64,000 nucleotides of DNA from Bacillus marinisedimentorum (GTDB lineage Bacteria; Bacillota; Bacilli; Bacillales; Bacillaceae_O), in NCBI RefSeq assembly GCF_001644195.2, contig NZ_LWBL02000050.1, forward strand, positions 1 to 64,000, written 5' to 3'. Shown here one piece after another: positions 44,755-54,547 of this stretch (positions are counted from its first letter, which is position 1; the number at the start of each line of letters is the position of its first letter). Made by a program: the position numbers and the translations under genes. The notes under the pieces are model-generated. The model ran no database searches and was not told the origin of the DNA. It saw only the letters and a list, made by a program, of their open reading frames with translations.

Positions 44755-47188
44755 AATCAAACTGGTTACTGAAAACGTACAAAACCAGATCATCAAGGGA
44801 ATCACTGAATCTGCCACCGTTTATATCCTGACCTCGTTTGTCATGAAGTCAGGGGTGCAGCTGCTTAAACCCTATTTACTTGATGCGGCCAAACGGGGTG
44901 CGGATATAAAGATCTGCACCGGTGACTACTTATTTGTCTCACACCCAGAGGCGCTGAAAGAACTATTGTTACCGGACTATGAGAATGTTGAAGTGCGTTT
45001 ATGGAGGAGCAATGGGACTTCTTTTCATCCAAAGGCATACTTGTTTAAAAATGAAGAGGAAGGCACCTTTATTGTAGGCTCCTCCAATCTTTCACGTTCA
45101 GCCCTTACTACGGGGGTTGAATGGAATTTGGTCATGGAAAGAGGCGCGGAGCTGGGTACATATGAAGATGCAGTGGACAGGTTTTTGAAAGTTTTTTATG
45201 ATGAGCTGACGATTCCCGTAAATGAAGAAACAGTAAAAGCATATGAAAAGCAATATGAACAGTATCACCTAAAACACCCGCACCTTGCCAGGTCCTGGGC
45301 AAAGCAAGAAGAAATCGAAATGATGATTCCTGCTGAAGAAAAAAACAAGCATGGGGAACAAGTTATCGATCCCCCGGAAACATACGATATAAAGATTGAA
45401 CCACGGCCTGCACAAAAAGAGGCATTGGAAGCGTTAAATTCAACAATTGAAGAAGATTACAACCGGGCGATGGTCGTGATGGCAACAGGCCTCGGAAAAA
45501 CTTATCTGGCTGCGTTCTGGGCGAAAAAGTTTAAGCGTGTCCTCTTCATTGCCCACCGGGAAGAAATCCTGCACCAGGCACATAAATCATTTAATAGAAT
45601 CATACCGGATCGGACATACGGAATCTATAACGGAAGAATAAAAGAAGGAAGCGCCGATACGATTTTCGCTTCCATTTATACATTGAGCATGAAAGAACAT
45701 CTGGCAAACTTCCCGCCAGATCACTTCGACTTGATCATTGTGGATGAATTTCACCATGCAGCTGCCAAGTCGTATGAACGAGTTCTTAATCATTTCAAGC
45801 CACAGTTCCTTCTGGGAATTACAGCAACTCCCGACCGGATGGATGGAAAAGATGTTTACGCCATTTGCGATGGCAATGTCGCTTTTCAAATGCATTTCAT
45901 TGAGGCAATCCAGCACGGCTGGCTGGCGCCGTTCCATTACTATGGGGTTTACGATGGTACCGATTATTCACAGATCACCTGGCTCGGCACAAAATACGAC
46001 CAGGCAGAACTTCTGGCTGCACAGCTGAGAGATGAAACAGCAGAGAATATAATTCAGGCCTGGTATAAGCATAAACAAACAAGAACAATAGGGTTCTGTT
46101 CTTCCATTAAACAGGCCCAATTCCTGTCTGATTATTTTAATCGTAAAGGGTATCAAACGATCAGCCTTCATTCACAGACTGTCGATATTGGCAGGAGTGA
46201 AGCCATTCAGAAGCTGGAAAAGGGCGAAATTGATGTTATCTTTACTGTTGATCTATTTAATGAAGGTGTCGATATTCCACCGGTGGATACCCTGCTCTTT
46301 GTCAGGCCGACTGAATCTCTGACTGTCTTTACTCAACAGGTAGGGCGAGGCCTCCGTTTGCATGACGGCAAGCAGCATTGCACCATAATCGATTTAATCG
46401 GAAACTACCGAAATGCGGATATTAAACTGAGTTTATTTGATACAGAAAGAGCAGATAGCAAACAGAAAAAGAAAAAGGCCACAGAGCCAGTTGTACCTAA
46501 GCAATGCAAAGTTGATCTGGACGTTAAGGTTATTAATCTGTTAGATGAACTGGCTAAAAAGAAACAGCCAAGGAAGGAAAAGCTGCGTGATGCTTATTTT
46601 ACTTTAAAAGAGGAATTGGGAAGGCGGCCGACTTATCTGGAAATGCATTTGCATGGGAACGTAAACACCAGGGAATACAAGCAGGAATTTAAATCTTTTG
46701 CTGGGTTTCTATACTGGGCTAATGAGTTAAGTGAGCATGAGAGTGAAGTGTACAGGCGTTATCGGGAATGGCTTGAAGAAGTTGAGCGGACAGGTATGGC
46801 TAAGAGCTATAAGATGGTTTTGTTGAAATATATGCTGAGCAGGGGGGAGCAGGATTGGTATAAGCCGGTTACTCCGGAGGAGGTCGCTCCGTTTTTTCAT
46901 CGGTACTTGACTGAGAAGGAGTACCGAAAGCGGGTGGATTTTTCGGATAAGAAGACGAGGAAGTTGTGGGAGTATGATCGAACTGGAGTTTCTAATCTAA
47001 TTGCTAAGATGCCAATGTCAAAGTGGAGTGGCAGCTCTAAGGGTATTACTGTTTTTGAAAATAATATCTTTAAGTTGAATTTTTCTATAGATAAAACCGG
47101 TTTAAACACTCTTTTTTCATTCACCTATAATATTTGTAACTATCGATTACAAGAATATTTTTCTAAGAAAGATGAAATGAGTGTATAA
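44747..47188 (+). CDS. PLD-like nuclease/DEAD-DEAH helicase fusion
   Basis: An 813-residue protein. Residues 1-190 are a phospholipase D-like nuclease domain with H-x-K in SFHPKAYLF and GSSNLSRSALTTGVEWN. An SF2 helicase follows: Walker A MATGLGKTYLAAF near residue 245, DEFHHAAAKSY near 330, GITATPDRMDGKD, and motif VI QQVGRGLRL. A C-terminal helical region ends the protein. The start codon lies inside the MazG-like gene. It is a likely restriction-type effector; the target is unknown. It is a close structural counterpart of the next gene. Confidence 0.85.
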   Translation: MSKIKLVTENVQNQIIKGITESATVYILTSFVMKSGVQLLKPYLLDAAKRGADIKICTGDYLFVSHPEALKELLLPDYENVEVRLWRSNGTSFHPKAYLFKNEEEGTFIVGSSNLSRSALTTGVEWNLVMERGAELGTYEDAVDRFLKVFYDELTIPVNEETVKAYEKQYEQYHLKHPHLARSWAKQEEIEMMIPAEEKNKHGEQVIDPPETYDIKIEPRPAQKEALEALNSTIEEDYNRAMVVMATGLGKTYLAAFWAKKFKRVLFIAHREEILHQAHKSFNRIIPDRTYGIYNGRIKEGSADTIFASIYTLSMKEHLANFPPDHFDLIIVDEFHHAAAKSYERVLNHFKPQFLLGITATPDRMDGKDVYAICDGNVAFQMHFIEAIQHGWLAPFHYYGVYDGTDYSQITWLGTKYDQAELLAAQLRDETAENIIQAWYKHKQTRTIGFCSSIKQAQFLSDYFNRKGYQTISLHSQTVDIGRSEAIQKLEKGEIDVIFTVDLFNEGVDIPPVDTLLFVRPTESLTVFTQQVGRGLRLHDGKQHCTIIDLIGNYRNADIKLSLFDTERADSKQKKKKATEPVVPKQCKVDLDVKVINLLDELAKKKQPRKEKLRDAYFTLKEELGRRPTYLEMHLHGNVNTREYKQEFKSFAGFLYWANELSEHESEVYRRYREWLEEVERTGMAKSYKMVLLKYMLSRGEQDWYKPVTPEEVAPFFHRYLTEKEYRKRVDFSDKKTRKLWEYDRTGVSNLIAKMPMSKWSGSSKGITVFENNIFKLNFSIDKTGLNTLFSFTYNICNYRLQEYFSKKDEMSV

Positions 47189-47211
47189 ATTTCCAGTCGG
47201 GAGGTTGTCCA

Positions 47212-50200
47212 ATGCTCAATTCCGGAATCTACGAACAAATCATAACCCAACAACTAAAAGAAGAACTAATTAACCTAAGTGACAGCCATTTTGATATAGA
47301 AAAGGAACCACTAGACACAGAAGAAGCAAGAAAAGTATTGTCATCATACATTCAATCTGTGACCAGAAAAGCCCTACAGTATGTACGAGACAGTGGAACG
47401 AATGACAAAGAAGCACTTCTCAAACAAATAAAAACATGTAACGATATCATTCTAACCTTACGAGATCATCTAAATGATCAGGAATTCGCCAAGATGCAAA
47501 TTGAAGAAGAAGGCGAAGTTTTAACAGCACTTTATTCAAAAGTAAATAGCTTGCGAGGAATTGGGAAACAAAAGACAGTTCGCCCTGTTACTTCAATTTC
47601 GCAAAGCTCTTTGTTTACGGGTTCCCATTATGAACCCAATATGCTGAGTGAGATCAAGAAAGAAATTCAGTCAGCTGATGAGATTGATATGCTAGTTTCA
47701 TTTATTAAATGGAGTGGCTTGCGGGTAATGATAGAAGAACTCCGTAAGTTTACGGAAGAGAAAGAGGGGAAGCTTCGGGTCATTACAACTTCTTATATGG
47801 AAGCGACCGATTATAAGGCCATTATCGAACTTAGTAAATTAAAAAATACGGAAATAAAGGTATCCTATGATGTAGATCGGACACGGTTGCATGCTAAGGC
47901 ATATATGTTTAGGCGCAATACCGGTTTTAGTACGGCATACATAGGCTCATCAAATATCTCAAATCCTGCATTAACGACAGGGCTTGAGTGGAATTTAAAG
48001 GTGACTGAACAGGACTCTTTTGATGTCATGATGAAGTTCAATGCTACGTTTGAAAGCTATTGGAATGATCCGGAATTTAAGTTTTTTAACGGGGATATAG
48101 AAAGGGATCAAGAACAACTTAAGATGGCGTTAAAGAAGAAAAATGCAAATGAACAAGAGGTCCATTTTAATTTTGATATTCAGCCTTATTATTATCAAAA
48201 GGAAATGTTAGAGAATCTTCAGGTTGAAAGGGATGTTTACGGGCGTTTTCGTAATTTATTAATTGCTGCGACCGGTGTTGGTAAGACAGTTGTTTCTGCG
48301 TTTGATTATCGGCGTTTTAAACAACAGAACCCTCGTAATGCCAAGCTACTTTTTGTGGCGCATCGCGAAGAGATTTTAAAGCAAAGCCTGGATACATTCA
48401 GAGCGATTTTAAAAGATTTTAATTTTGGCGACTTATTGGTTGGGAAGAATAGCCCTTCATCCATAGATCATCTTTTTATTAGTATCCAAAGTTTTAACAG
48501 TTCTAAGTTATATGAAAAAACAACGAGTGATTATTATGATTACATCATCGTTGATGAGTTTCATCATGCAGCAGCACCATCTTATCAGAAATTGTTAAGT
48601 CACTTTCAACCGAAAATATTACTTGGTTTAACAGCAACACCAGAACGCATGGATGGAAAAGATATTTTTTCATATTTTGACCATGCCGTTGCATCAGAGA
48701 TGAGACTAACTGAAGCAATTGACCGGAAATTGTTAAGCCCATTTCAATATTTTTGTGTAACCGACACAGTTGATCTGTCTAAATTGAAATGGAGCCGCAA
48801 AGGATATGATATTAAAGAACTAGAAAACGTTTATACGACCAATAAAATTAGAAGTAACCAAATCATAAAGAGCATCTATCAATATGTAACCGATATAGAA
48901 ACAGTAAAAGGTCTTGGATTTTGTGTAAGTATTGAGCATGCAATTTATATGGCAGACTTTTTTAATAAAAACAGTATTCCTTCAGTTGCTCTTTATGGCG
49001 GTTCCGATGATGAAACTAGAAAACAAGCAAAGGACCTTCTTATTAAAGGGGAAATCAAGTTTATTTTCGTTGTTGATTTGTACAATGAAGGTGTTGATAT
49101 CCCCGAAGTAAATACTGTTTTATTCCTAAGACCGACAGAAAGTTTAACCGTTTTTCTACAGCAATTAGGTCGGGGGCTGCGTTTATCAGAACACAAAGAA
49201 TGTTTGACTGTGTTGGACTTTATTGGACAAGCACATAAAAATTATGATTTTGAAGAGAAATTTCGCGCCTTGATTGGCAAAACAAAACATTCAGTTCGTT
49301 ACTATGTAGAGAACGGTTTTTTTAACCTGCCAAAGGGATGTTTCATTCAACTTGAAAAACAAGCTAAGGAATATATTCTTAGAAACATTAAAACCTCAAC
49401 CAACTCACGCGTAAATATTATAAGTAAACTAAAACACTTTACTGAAGATACCGGAAAAGAGTTGACGTTAGCCAGTTTTCTCACTTATCACCATATGTCT
49501 CTGACTGATATTTATGGTAAGACAGGAGACCGCACGTTTTCGCGTCTAAAAGTCGAAGCAGGACTTATACCAGAGTTTGAATCTTCGATGGAAAAGCTTT
49601 TAGAAAAGCGGATTGCGAACTTATTTCATTTGAACTCACGAAAACTACTCAAGTTTTTGCTTGGATATCTTGAGAATTTCCAAAGTGTAACGGAAGAAGA
49701 AGAGCTTATGGAAGCAATATTTTACTACTCTTTTTACAGTCACAATCCAAGGAAAGAGGGGTTTGCTTCTTTAAAAGAAGCACTAAAGAAGGTAGTAGAA
49801 AATCCATATTTTAAAACAGAAATAGAAGAAATTCTTCAGTACAACTATGAGCATCTGGAAAGTTTGGAATATGAAAATGACTTTTCATTCTCTAGTCCTT
49901 TAGGGGTTCATAGTAAGTATTCTACCTCGCAAGTGTTAGCTGGTCTCGGTTACTATACAGAAGAACAAAGTCCAGCTTTTCGAGAAGGTGCTAAGTACCT
50001 CGAAGATAAAAAAGTGGATGTCTTTTTTATCACTTTGAACAAATCAGAAAAAGACTTTTCGCCTTCCACGCTTTATGAAGATTATGCGATCAATGAAAGG
50101 CTGTTCCACTGGCAAACACAAAGTCGCGTATCGGAAAACAGTCCAACAGCTAAGCGCTATATTAATCATCGGAAAACCGGCAATGAAATAGCATTATTTG

Positions 50201-50367
50201 TACGGGAATATAAAAGGGATGACTCATATACTGCTGCTCCGTATACGTTTTTAGGTACTGCAGAACATGTCAGTCACTCAGGAGATAAGCCAATGAACTT
50301 TATATGGAGACTGAAAGAAGAAATGCCGCCAGCGATGGTGCCCAGAGCTAACAAAAACATTTTATAA
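47212..50367 (+). CDS. Larger PLD-like nuclease/DEAD-DEAH helicase with DUF3427-type C terminus
   Basis: A 1051-residue protein with an N-terminal helical extension, a PLD-like domain (H-x-K in RLHAKAYMFRR; YIGSSNISNPALTTGLEWN), an SF2 helicase (AATGVGKTVVSAF; IVDEFHHAAAPSY; QQLGRGLRL) and a C-terminal DUF3427-type domain (TFLGTAEHVSHSGDKPMNF). The helicase core is clearly homologous to that of the preceding gene. Base usage looks more AT-rich than both flanking genes, suggesting separate acquisition. GGGAGG precedes the start. It has its own terminator. Confidence 0.85.
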   Translation: MLNSGIYEQIITQQLKEELINLSDSHFDIEKEPLDTEEARKVLSSYIQSVTRKALQYVRDSGTNDKEALLKQIKTCNDIILTLRDHLNDQEFAKMQIEEEGEVLTALYSKVNSLRGIGKQKTVRPVTSISQSSLFTGSHYEPNMLSEIKKEIQSADEIDMLVSFIKWSGLRVMIEELRKFTEEKEGKLRVITTSYMEATDYKAIIELSKLKNTEIKVSYDVDRTRLHAKAYMFRRNTGFSTAYIGSSNISNPALTTGLEWNLKVTEQDSFDVMMKFNATFESYWNDPEFKFFNGDIERDQEQLKMALKKKNANEQEVHFNFDIQPYYYQKEMLENLQVERDVYGRFRNLLIAATGVGKTVVSAFDYRRFKQQNPRNAKLLFVAHREEILKQSLDTFRAILKDFNFGDLLVGKNSPSSIDHLFISIQSFNSSKLYEKTTSDYYDYIIVDEFHHAAAPSYQKLLSHFQPKILLGLTATPERMDGKDIFSYFDHAVASEMRLTEAIDRKLLSPFQYFCVTDTVDLSKLKWSRKGYDIKELENVYTTNKIRSNQIIKSIYQYVTDIETVKGLGFCVSIEHAIYMADFFNKNSIPSVALYGGSDDETRKQAKDLLIKGEIKFIFVVDLYNEGVDIPEVNTVLFLRPTESLTVFLQQLGRGLRLSEHKECLTVLDFIGQAHKNYDFEEKFRALIGKTKHSVRYYVENGFFNLPKGCFIQLEKQAKEYILRNIKTSTNSRVNIISKLKHFTEDTGKELTLASFLTYHHMSLTDIYGKTGDRTFSRLKVEAGLIPEFESSMEKLLEKRIANLFHLNSRKLLKFLLGYLENFQSVTEEEELMEAIFYYSFYSHNPRKEGFASLKEALKKVVENPYFKTEIEEILQYNYEHLESLEYENDFSFSSPLGVHSKYSTSQVLAGLGYYTEEQSPAFREGAKYLEDKKVDVFFITLNKSEKDFSPSTLYEDYAINERLFHWQTQSRVSENSPTAKRYINHRKTGNEIALFVREYKRDDSYTAAPYTFLGTAEHVSHSGDKPMNFIWRLKEEMPPAMVPRANKNIL

Positions 50368-50380
50368 CTGAACTAAAATA

Positions 50381-50405
50381 AGGTGTCAATCGGCACCTTT
50401 TTCTT
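50381..50405 (+). terminator. Intrinsic terminator
   Basis: Arms AGGTG and CACCT around TCAATCGG followed by TTTTTCTT, just after the PLD-helicase gene. It separates the first half of the island from the type III-like half. Confidence 0.78.
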
Positions 50406-50525
50406 GTTTAAGTAGTTCCTATTATTTGGATACCACCAAATTCCCCCAACCACATACAAAATTCTACCAATATAATATAAAATAAGACTATAAAAAAGTT
50501 ACCGTCTATTTCAGGGAGGTCAATC

Positions 50526-53500
50526 ATGCTCGGGAAAATGCTAGACAATAAAAAAACAGGATCAGTCGGGGATGCGCTAAAGCCTTACTTCAAAAAAGAT
50601 GCGAAAGTGGCGGTCATGTCATCCCTTTTTACCATATATGCGTTTGAGTCCTTGAAGAAGGAACTGATGAAGGTGGAGGAACTGCGGTTTTTGTTCATCG
50701 ATCCCGCTTTCACATCTGAGAAACATGCAAAAGGGCCGGTTGATCCGCAGCAGGCGGAACGGGAGCAGCGGCTGTCCGGGTCGGAGCTGGAGATCAAGCT
50801 TCGCAATGAGTTGTCGCAGGCGAAGGTTGCGAAGGAATGTGCGGCCTGGATCAGGTCGAAGGTGGAGATGAAGTCGCTGACATCGCCGCTGACGCCGACG
50901 CGGATGTTCCATGTCGAAAATAAAGATGGTTCATCGGTTGCCATCCAGGGCAGTTCGGATTTCACGAGCAGCGGGCTCGGGTATACCTATTCGCCGGCAC
51001 TTGCGATGAACACGCTGATTGATGATCAGCAGTTCACGAAAAAGTATATTGAATGGTTCAACGATATCTGGGACAATGAAGCAATTATCGAAGAGGTGAA
51101 GGATGAAGTTCTTGAGCGGATCGAGGTGCTGTATGAACATCACACGCCCGAGTTCCTTTACTATGTGACGCTTTACAATCTGTTCAGGGATTACCTTGAG
51201 GAATTTGATGAGGATGCGATCGTGAAGTCGAAGACGGGCTTCAAAGAGACGGTCATCTGGAACAAGCTTTACAAGTTCCAGAAAGACGGTGTGCTCGGAG
51301 CGATCGATAAGCTTGAGAAGCATAACGGCTGCATCATCGCCGACAGTGTCGGGCTCGGGAAGACGTTCGAGGCGCTGGCGGTCATCAAGTATTATGAGCT
51401 CCGGAACGACCGGGTGCTCGTGCTTTGTCCGAAAAAGCTGCGGGAGAACTGGCAGATTTTCACGCAGAACGACAAACGGAATGTGCTCGCCGACGACCGT
51501 TTCAATTATGATGTGCTGAACCATACGGATCTGAGCCGGCAGGGCGGGTTTTCCGGTGACATCAATCTTGCGACGGTGAACTGGAGCAATTATGATTTGA
51601 TCGTCATCGATGAATCGCATAACTTCCGGAATAACGATGCGCGCAGCGACCATGAAACGCGCTACTCCAGGCTCATGAATGAAATCATCAAAGCGGGCGT
51701 GAAGACGAAGGTGCTGATGCTGTCGGCGACTCCTGTTAACAATAAAATGAATGATTTGAAAAACCAGGTCGCGTTCATCACCGAAGGCAAAGACGATGCG
51801 CTGCAGGATGTCGGCATCGAAAGCGTCGAGCAGGCGCTCCGCAAAGCACAGACGGTGTTCAACAAGTGGCTGAAGCTTCCGGACAGCGAACGGAAATCGG
51901 ATGCGCTGCTTGAGATGCTGAACTTCGATTATTTTAAACTGCTCGATGCCGTCACGATCGCAAGGTCACGAAAGCATATCGAGAAATACTACGATATGGC
52001 GGAAATCGGCAAGTTCCCGGCCCGGCTCAAGCCGAAGAACGTGTATGCGGATATTGATGTCCAGAATGAATTTCCGGCGATCAAGGAAGTCAATACGCTC
52101 ATCAACCGGTTGAATTTGAGTGCGTACTCGCCGTTAAGCTACGTCCTGCCCGAAAAACAGGACGAATACAGCCGCAAGTATGACCGGAAAATCAAGGGCG
52201 GCTCTGTTTTCAAGCAAATCGACCGCGAGCGCAGCCTCGTCCATTTGATGCGGGTGAACCTGTTGAAGCGGATGGAAAGCTCGATTCACTCGTTTGGCAA
52301 AACGGTCGCTTCGCTGCTAACGAAGATTGACGACCTGCTTTACAGGCTCGATCACATCCAGCAGTATTCGGACGAGAATGTGACGATCAACGATATCGAC
52401 ATTGATGATGACGATGTGGAAAACATGCTTATCGGCTCGAAGGTGAAAGTACTGCTGCAGGACATCGACCGCGTCAAATGGAAGCAGGATCTGAAAGAGG
52501 ATCAGCAGAAGCTGGAGCGGTTGCTTGTCGAAACGGCCAAAATCCAGGTGCCGCGCGATGCGAAGCTGACGAGATTGAAAGAATTGATTGCGGAAAAAAT
52601 AACGAATCCGATCAATGACAACAACAAAAAGATCATCATTTTCACCGCCTTTGCGGATACGGCCGGCTATTTGTATGAAGAGCTGTCGGAGTGGATGACG
52701 GAGATGTATGGATTGAACAGTGCGCTTGTCACCGGATCCGGCGGCAACCAGACGACGCTTGGCGGTGCACAAAGGGATCTGAACTCGATCCTGACCCATT
52801 TTTCGCCGGTTTCCAAGGAACGGGGCAAGCTCGATACCGGTGTTGACGGCGAAATCGACTTGTTGATTGCGACAGACTGCATTTCCGAAGGGCAGAACTT
52901 GCAGGATTGCGATTATCTCATCAATTATGATATCCACTGGAACCCGGTGCGGATCATCCAGCGCTTCGGCCGGATCGACCGGCTCGGGTCGAAGAATGAT
53001 GTCATCCAGCTCGTGAACTTCTGGCCGAATATGGATCTTGATGAATACATCAACCTCGAAGCGCGCGTGAGCGGCCGGATGGTGCTGCTCGATATCTCGG
53101 CGACAGGGGAAGAGAATGTCATCGAGTATGACGAAAAGAAACAGATGAATGATCTTGAATACCGGTCGAAACAGCTGAAGCAGCTTCAGGAGGAAGTGAT
53201 CGATCTTGAGGATATTTCAGGCGGAATTTCGATCACCGATTTGACGCTGAATGATTTTAAAATGGATTTGCTTGATTATATGCAGACAAACAAGAAGAAA
53301 ATCGAAACGGCACCGCTCGGTCTGCACGCCGTTTCGTCATTGCAGCTCGCACCTGCTGACGGCATGGAGCCGGGTGTCATTTTCTGCATCAGACAGCGCA
53401 ATGCAAAAGCGAAAGTGAAGGACACGAGCGCGTTGTATCCGTACTATCTCGTTTTTATCGGCATGGACGGGGAAATCAAGCTCGGTCATTCGAAAACGAA

Positions 53501-53768
53501 GCAGATCCTCGACCTGTACCGGAAAGCCGCGTATGGACAGAAGGATGTGTTCAATGAATTGATCCATCAGTTCAATGAGGAAACAGGGGACATGAGCGAC
53601 ATGTCGGCCTACCGGGAGCTGTTTGATCACGTCATCGAATTTGTGCTTGGCATCGTGGAGGAAAAGGGGATGGAATCGCTGTTCAGCCTCGGCAGCTCCA
53701 ACCTGCTTGAAGACAGCGGCACGAACACGGATGACTTTGAACTCGTATCATTTTTAATATTGAAGTAG
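50526..53768 (+). CDS. SNF2 family helicase with degenerate N-terminal PLD-like domain
   Basis: A 1080-residue protein. Residues 1-180 resemble a PLD-like domain with GSSDFTSSGLGYT, but the H-x-K motif is altered (TRMFHVENKDG), so catalysis is doubtful. The SNF2 helicase core follows: Walker A ADSVGLGKTFEAL near residue 275, VIDESHNFRN near 365, LSATPVNN, and the C-terminal lobe DCISEGQNLQDCDYLINYD-IHWNP with QRFGRIDRLGS. It starts a gene run with 6-base spacing to DUF4391, then Mod and Res. GGGAGG precedes the ATG. Confidence 0.87.
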   Translation: MLGKMLDNKKTGSVGDALKPYFKKDAKVAVMSSLFTIYAFESLKKELMKVEELRFLFIDPAFTSEKHAKGPVDPQQAEREQRLSGSELEIKLRNELSQAKVAKECAAWIRSKVEMKSLTSPLTPTRMFHVENKDGSSVAIQGSSDFTSSGLGYTYSPALAMNTLIDDQQFTKKYIEWFNDIWDNEAIIEEVKDEVLERIEVLYEHHTPEFLYYVTLYNLFRDYLEEFDEDAIVKSKTGFKETVIWNKLYKFQKDGVLGAIDKLEKHNGCIIADSVGLGKTFEALAVIKYYELRNDRVLVLCPKKLRENWQIFTQNDKRNVLADDRFNYDVLNHTDLSRQGGFSGDINLATVNWSNYDLIVIDESHNFRNNDARSDHETRYSRLMNEIIKAGVKTKVLMLSATPVNNKMNDLKNQVAFITEGKDDALQDVGIESVEQALRKAQTVFNKWLKLPDSERKSDALLEMLNFDYFKLLDAVTIARSRKHIEKYYDMAEIGKFPARLKPKNVYADIDVQNEFPAIKEVNTLINRLNLSAYSPLSYVLPEKQDEYSRKYDRKIKGGSVFKQIDRERSLVHLMRVNLLKRMESSIHSFGKTVASLLTKIDDLLYRLDHIQQYSDENVTINDIDIDDDDVENMLIGSKVKVLLQDIDRVKWKQDLKEDQQKLERLLVETAKIQVPRDAKLTRLKELIAEKITNPINDNNKKIIIFTAFADTAGYLYEELSEWMTEMYGLNSALVTGSGGNQTTLGGAQRDLNSILTHFSPVSKERGKLDTGVDGEIDLLIATDCISEGQNLQDCDYLINYDIHWNPVRIIQRFGRIDRLGSKNDVIQLVNFWPNMDLDEYINLEARVSGRMVLLDISATGEENVIEYDEKKQMNDLEYRSKQLKQLQEEVIDLEDISGGISITDLTLNDFKMDLLDYMQTNKKKIETAPLGLHAVSSLQLAPADGMEPGVIFCIRQRNAKAKVKDTSALYPYYLVFIGMDGEIKLGHSKTKQILDLYRKAAYGQKDVFNELIHQFNEETGDMSDMSAYRELFDHVIEFVLGIVEEKGMESLFSLGSSNLLEDSGTNTDDFELVSFLILK

Positions 53769-53779
53769 GTGAAGTGAAC

Positions 53780-54547
53780 ATGAGAGATTGGTTGATTCAA
53801 AGGTTTGAGATCCCGGCCCGGACGGTGCTGAACCGTAAAATCCCTAAGAAGGCGTTTTTCACGCAGGGCGATTTGTCGGCTTCTGAAAAGGAACTGTTCA
53901 CTTCGCAGATCGAGGGGGTTTACTTGCTGAGTGTCATGAACCAGCAGAGCATCAACATCCCGGTGTTCAAAACCGAGGACATCAATTATGCAGAGGTCGT
54001 CTGGGTGTATGTGCAGCTGCGGACAGCCAAAAACGCCGGCCGGATCGTCAAAGCAGTCCATAAGGCGATTCCGAACCCGGTCGTGCTGATCATGGCATCG
54101 CCTGATGAAGAGATGATGCTGAGTGTGTGCCATAAATGGCTCAGCAGAAATGATAGGATGGAGATAGTGACGGAAGCGCCGGTGATGACCGGATGGTTCC
54201 GGGCCGCCGAAGAAGAGGGGCGCCCGTACGGTCGGCTGCTCGACACCCTCGCTGTAACGAATCTGTCATTTGAAAACTTTTACACGTTCTATGACGATAT
54301 CCGGCAGTGGGTGACGTGTGAAAAGGTCATTCCTCTTCTGGGAATGATGTCTGCTGACAGGGGGAACCGCACCAGCGTCCTTTCCGCACTGGAAAAGGCG
54401 GACGGATTACAAAAGGAAATCGATCAGCTGAAAAAAGAACAGAAAGGGCTGCTCGATTTCGGCGCCAAGATGGAGTTCAACATGAAAATTAAGCGACTCG
54501 AACAGCAATTGGACGGTCAATTACAAGCAATAAGGGAGTTGTGCTAA
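53780..54547 (+). CDS. DUF4391 domain protein
   Basis: A 255-residue protein matching the DUF4391 family, with an N-terminal WLIQRFEIPARTVLNRKIPKK block, PVVLIMASPDEEMMLSVCHKW in the centre and a C-terminal coiled coil (LQKEIDQLKKEQKGLLDFG). Such proteins are found next to type III restriction genes; their function is unknown. I use the ATG at 53780, seven bases after AGGTGA. The next gene starts at the base after its stop. Confidence 0.82.
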   Translation: MRDWLIQRFEIPARTVLNRKIPKKAFFTQGDLSASEKELFTSQIEGVYLLSVMNQQSINIPVFKTEDINYAEVVWVYVQLRTAKNAGRIVKAVHKAIPNPVVLIMASPDEEMMLSVCHKWLSRNDRMEIVTEAPVMTGWFRAAEEEGRPYGRLLDTLAVTNLSFENFYTFYDDIRQWVTCEKVIPLLGMMSADRGNRTSVLSALEKADGLQKEIDQLKKEQKGLLDFGAKMEFNMKIKRLEQQLDGQLQAIRELC

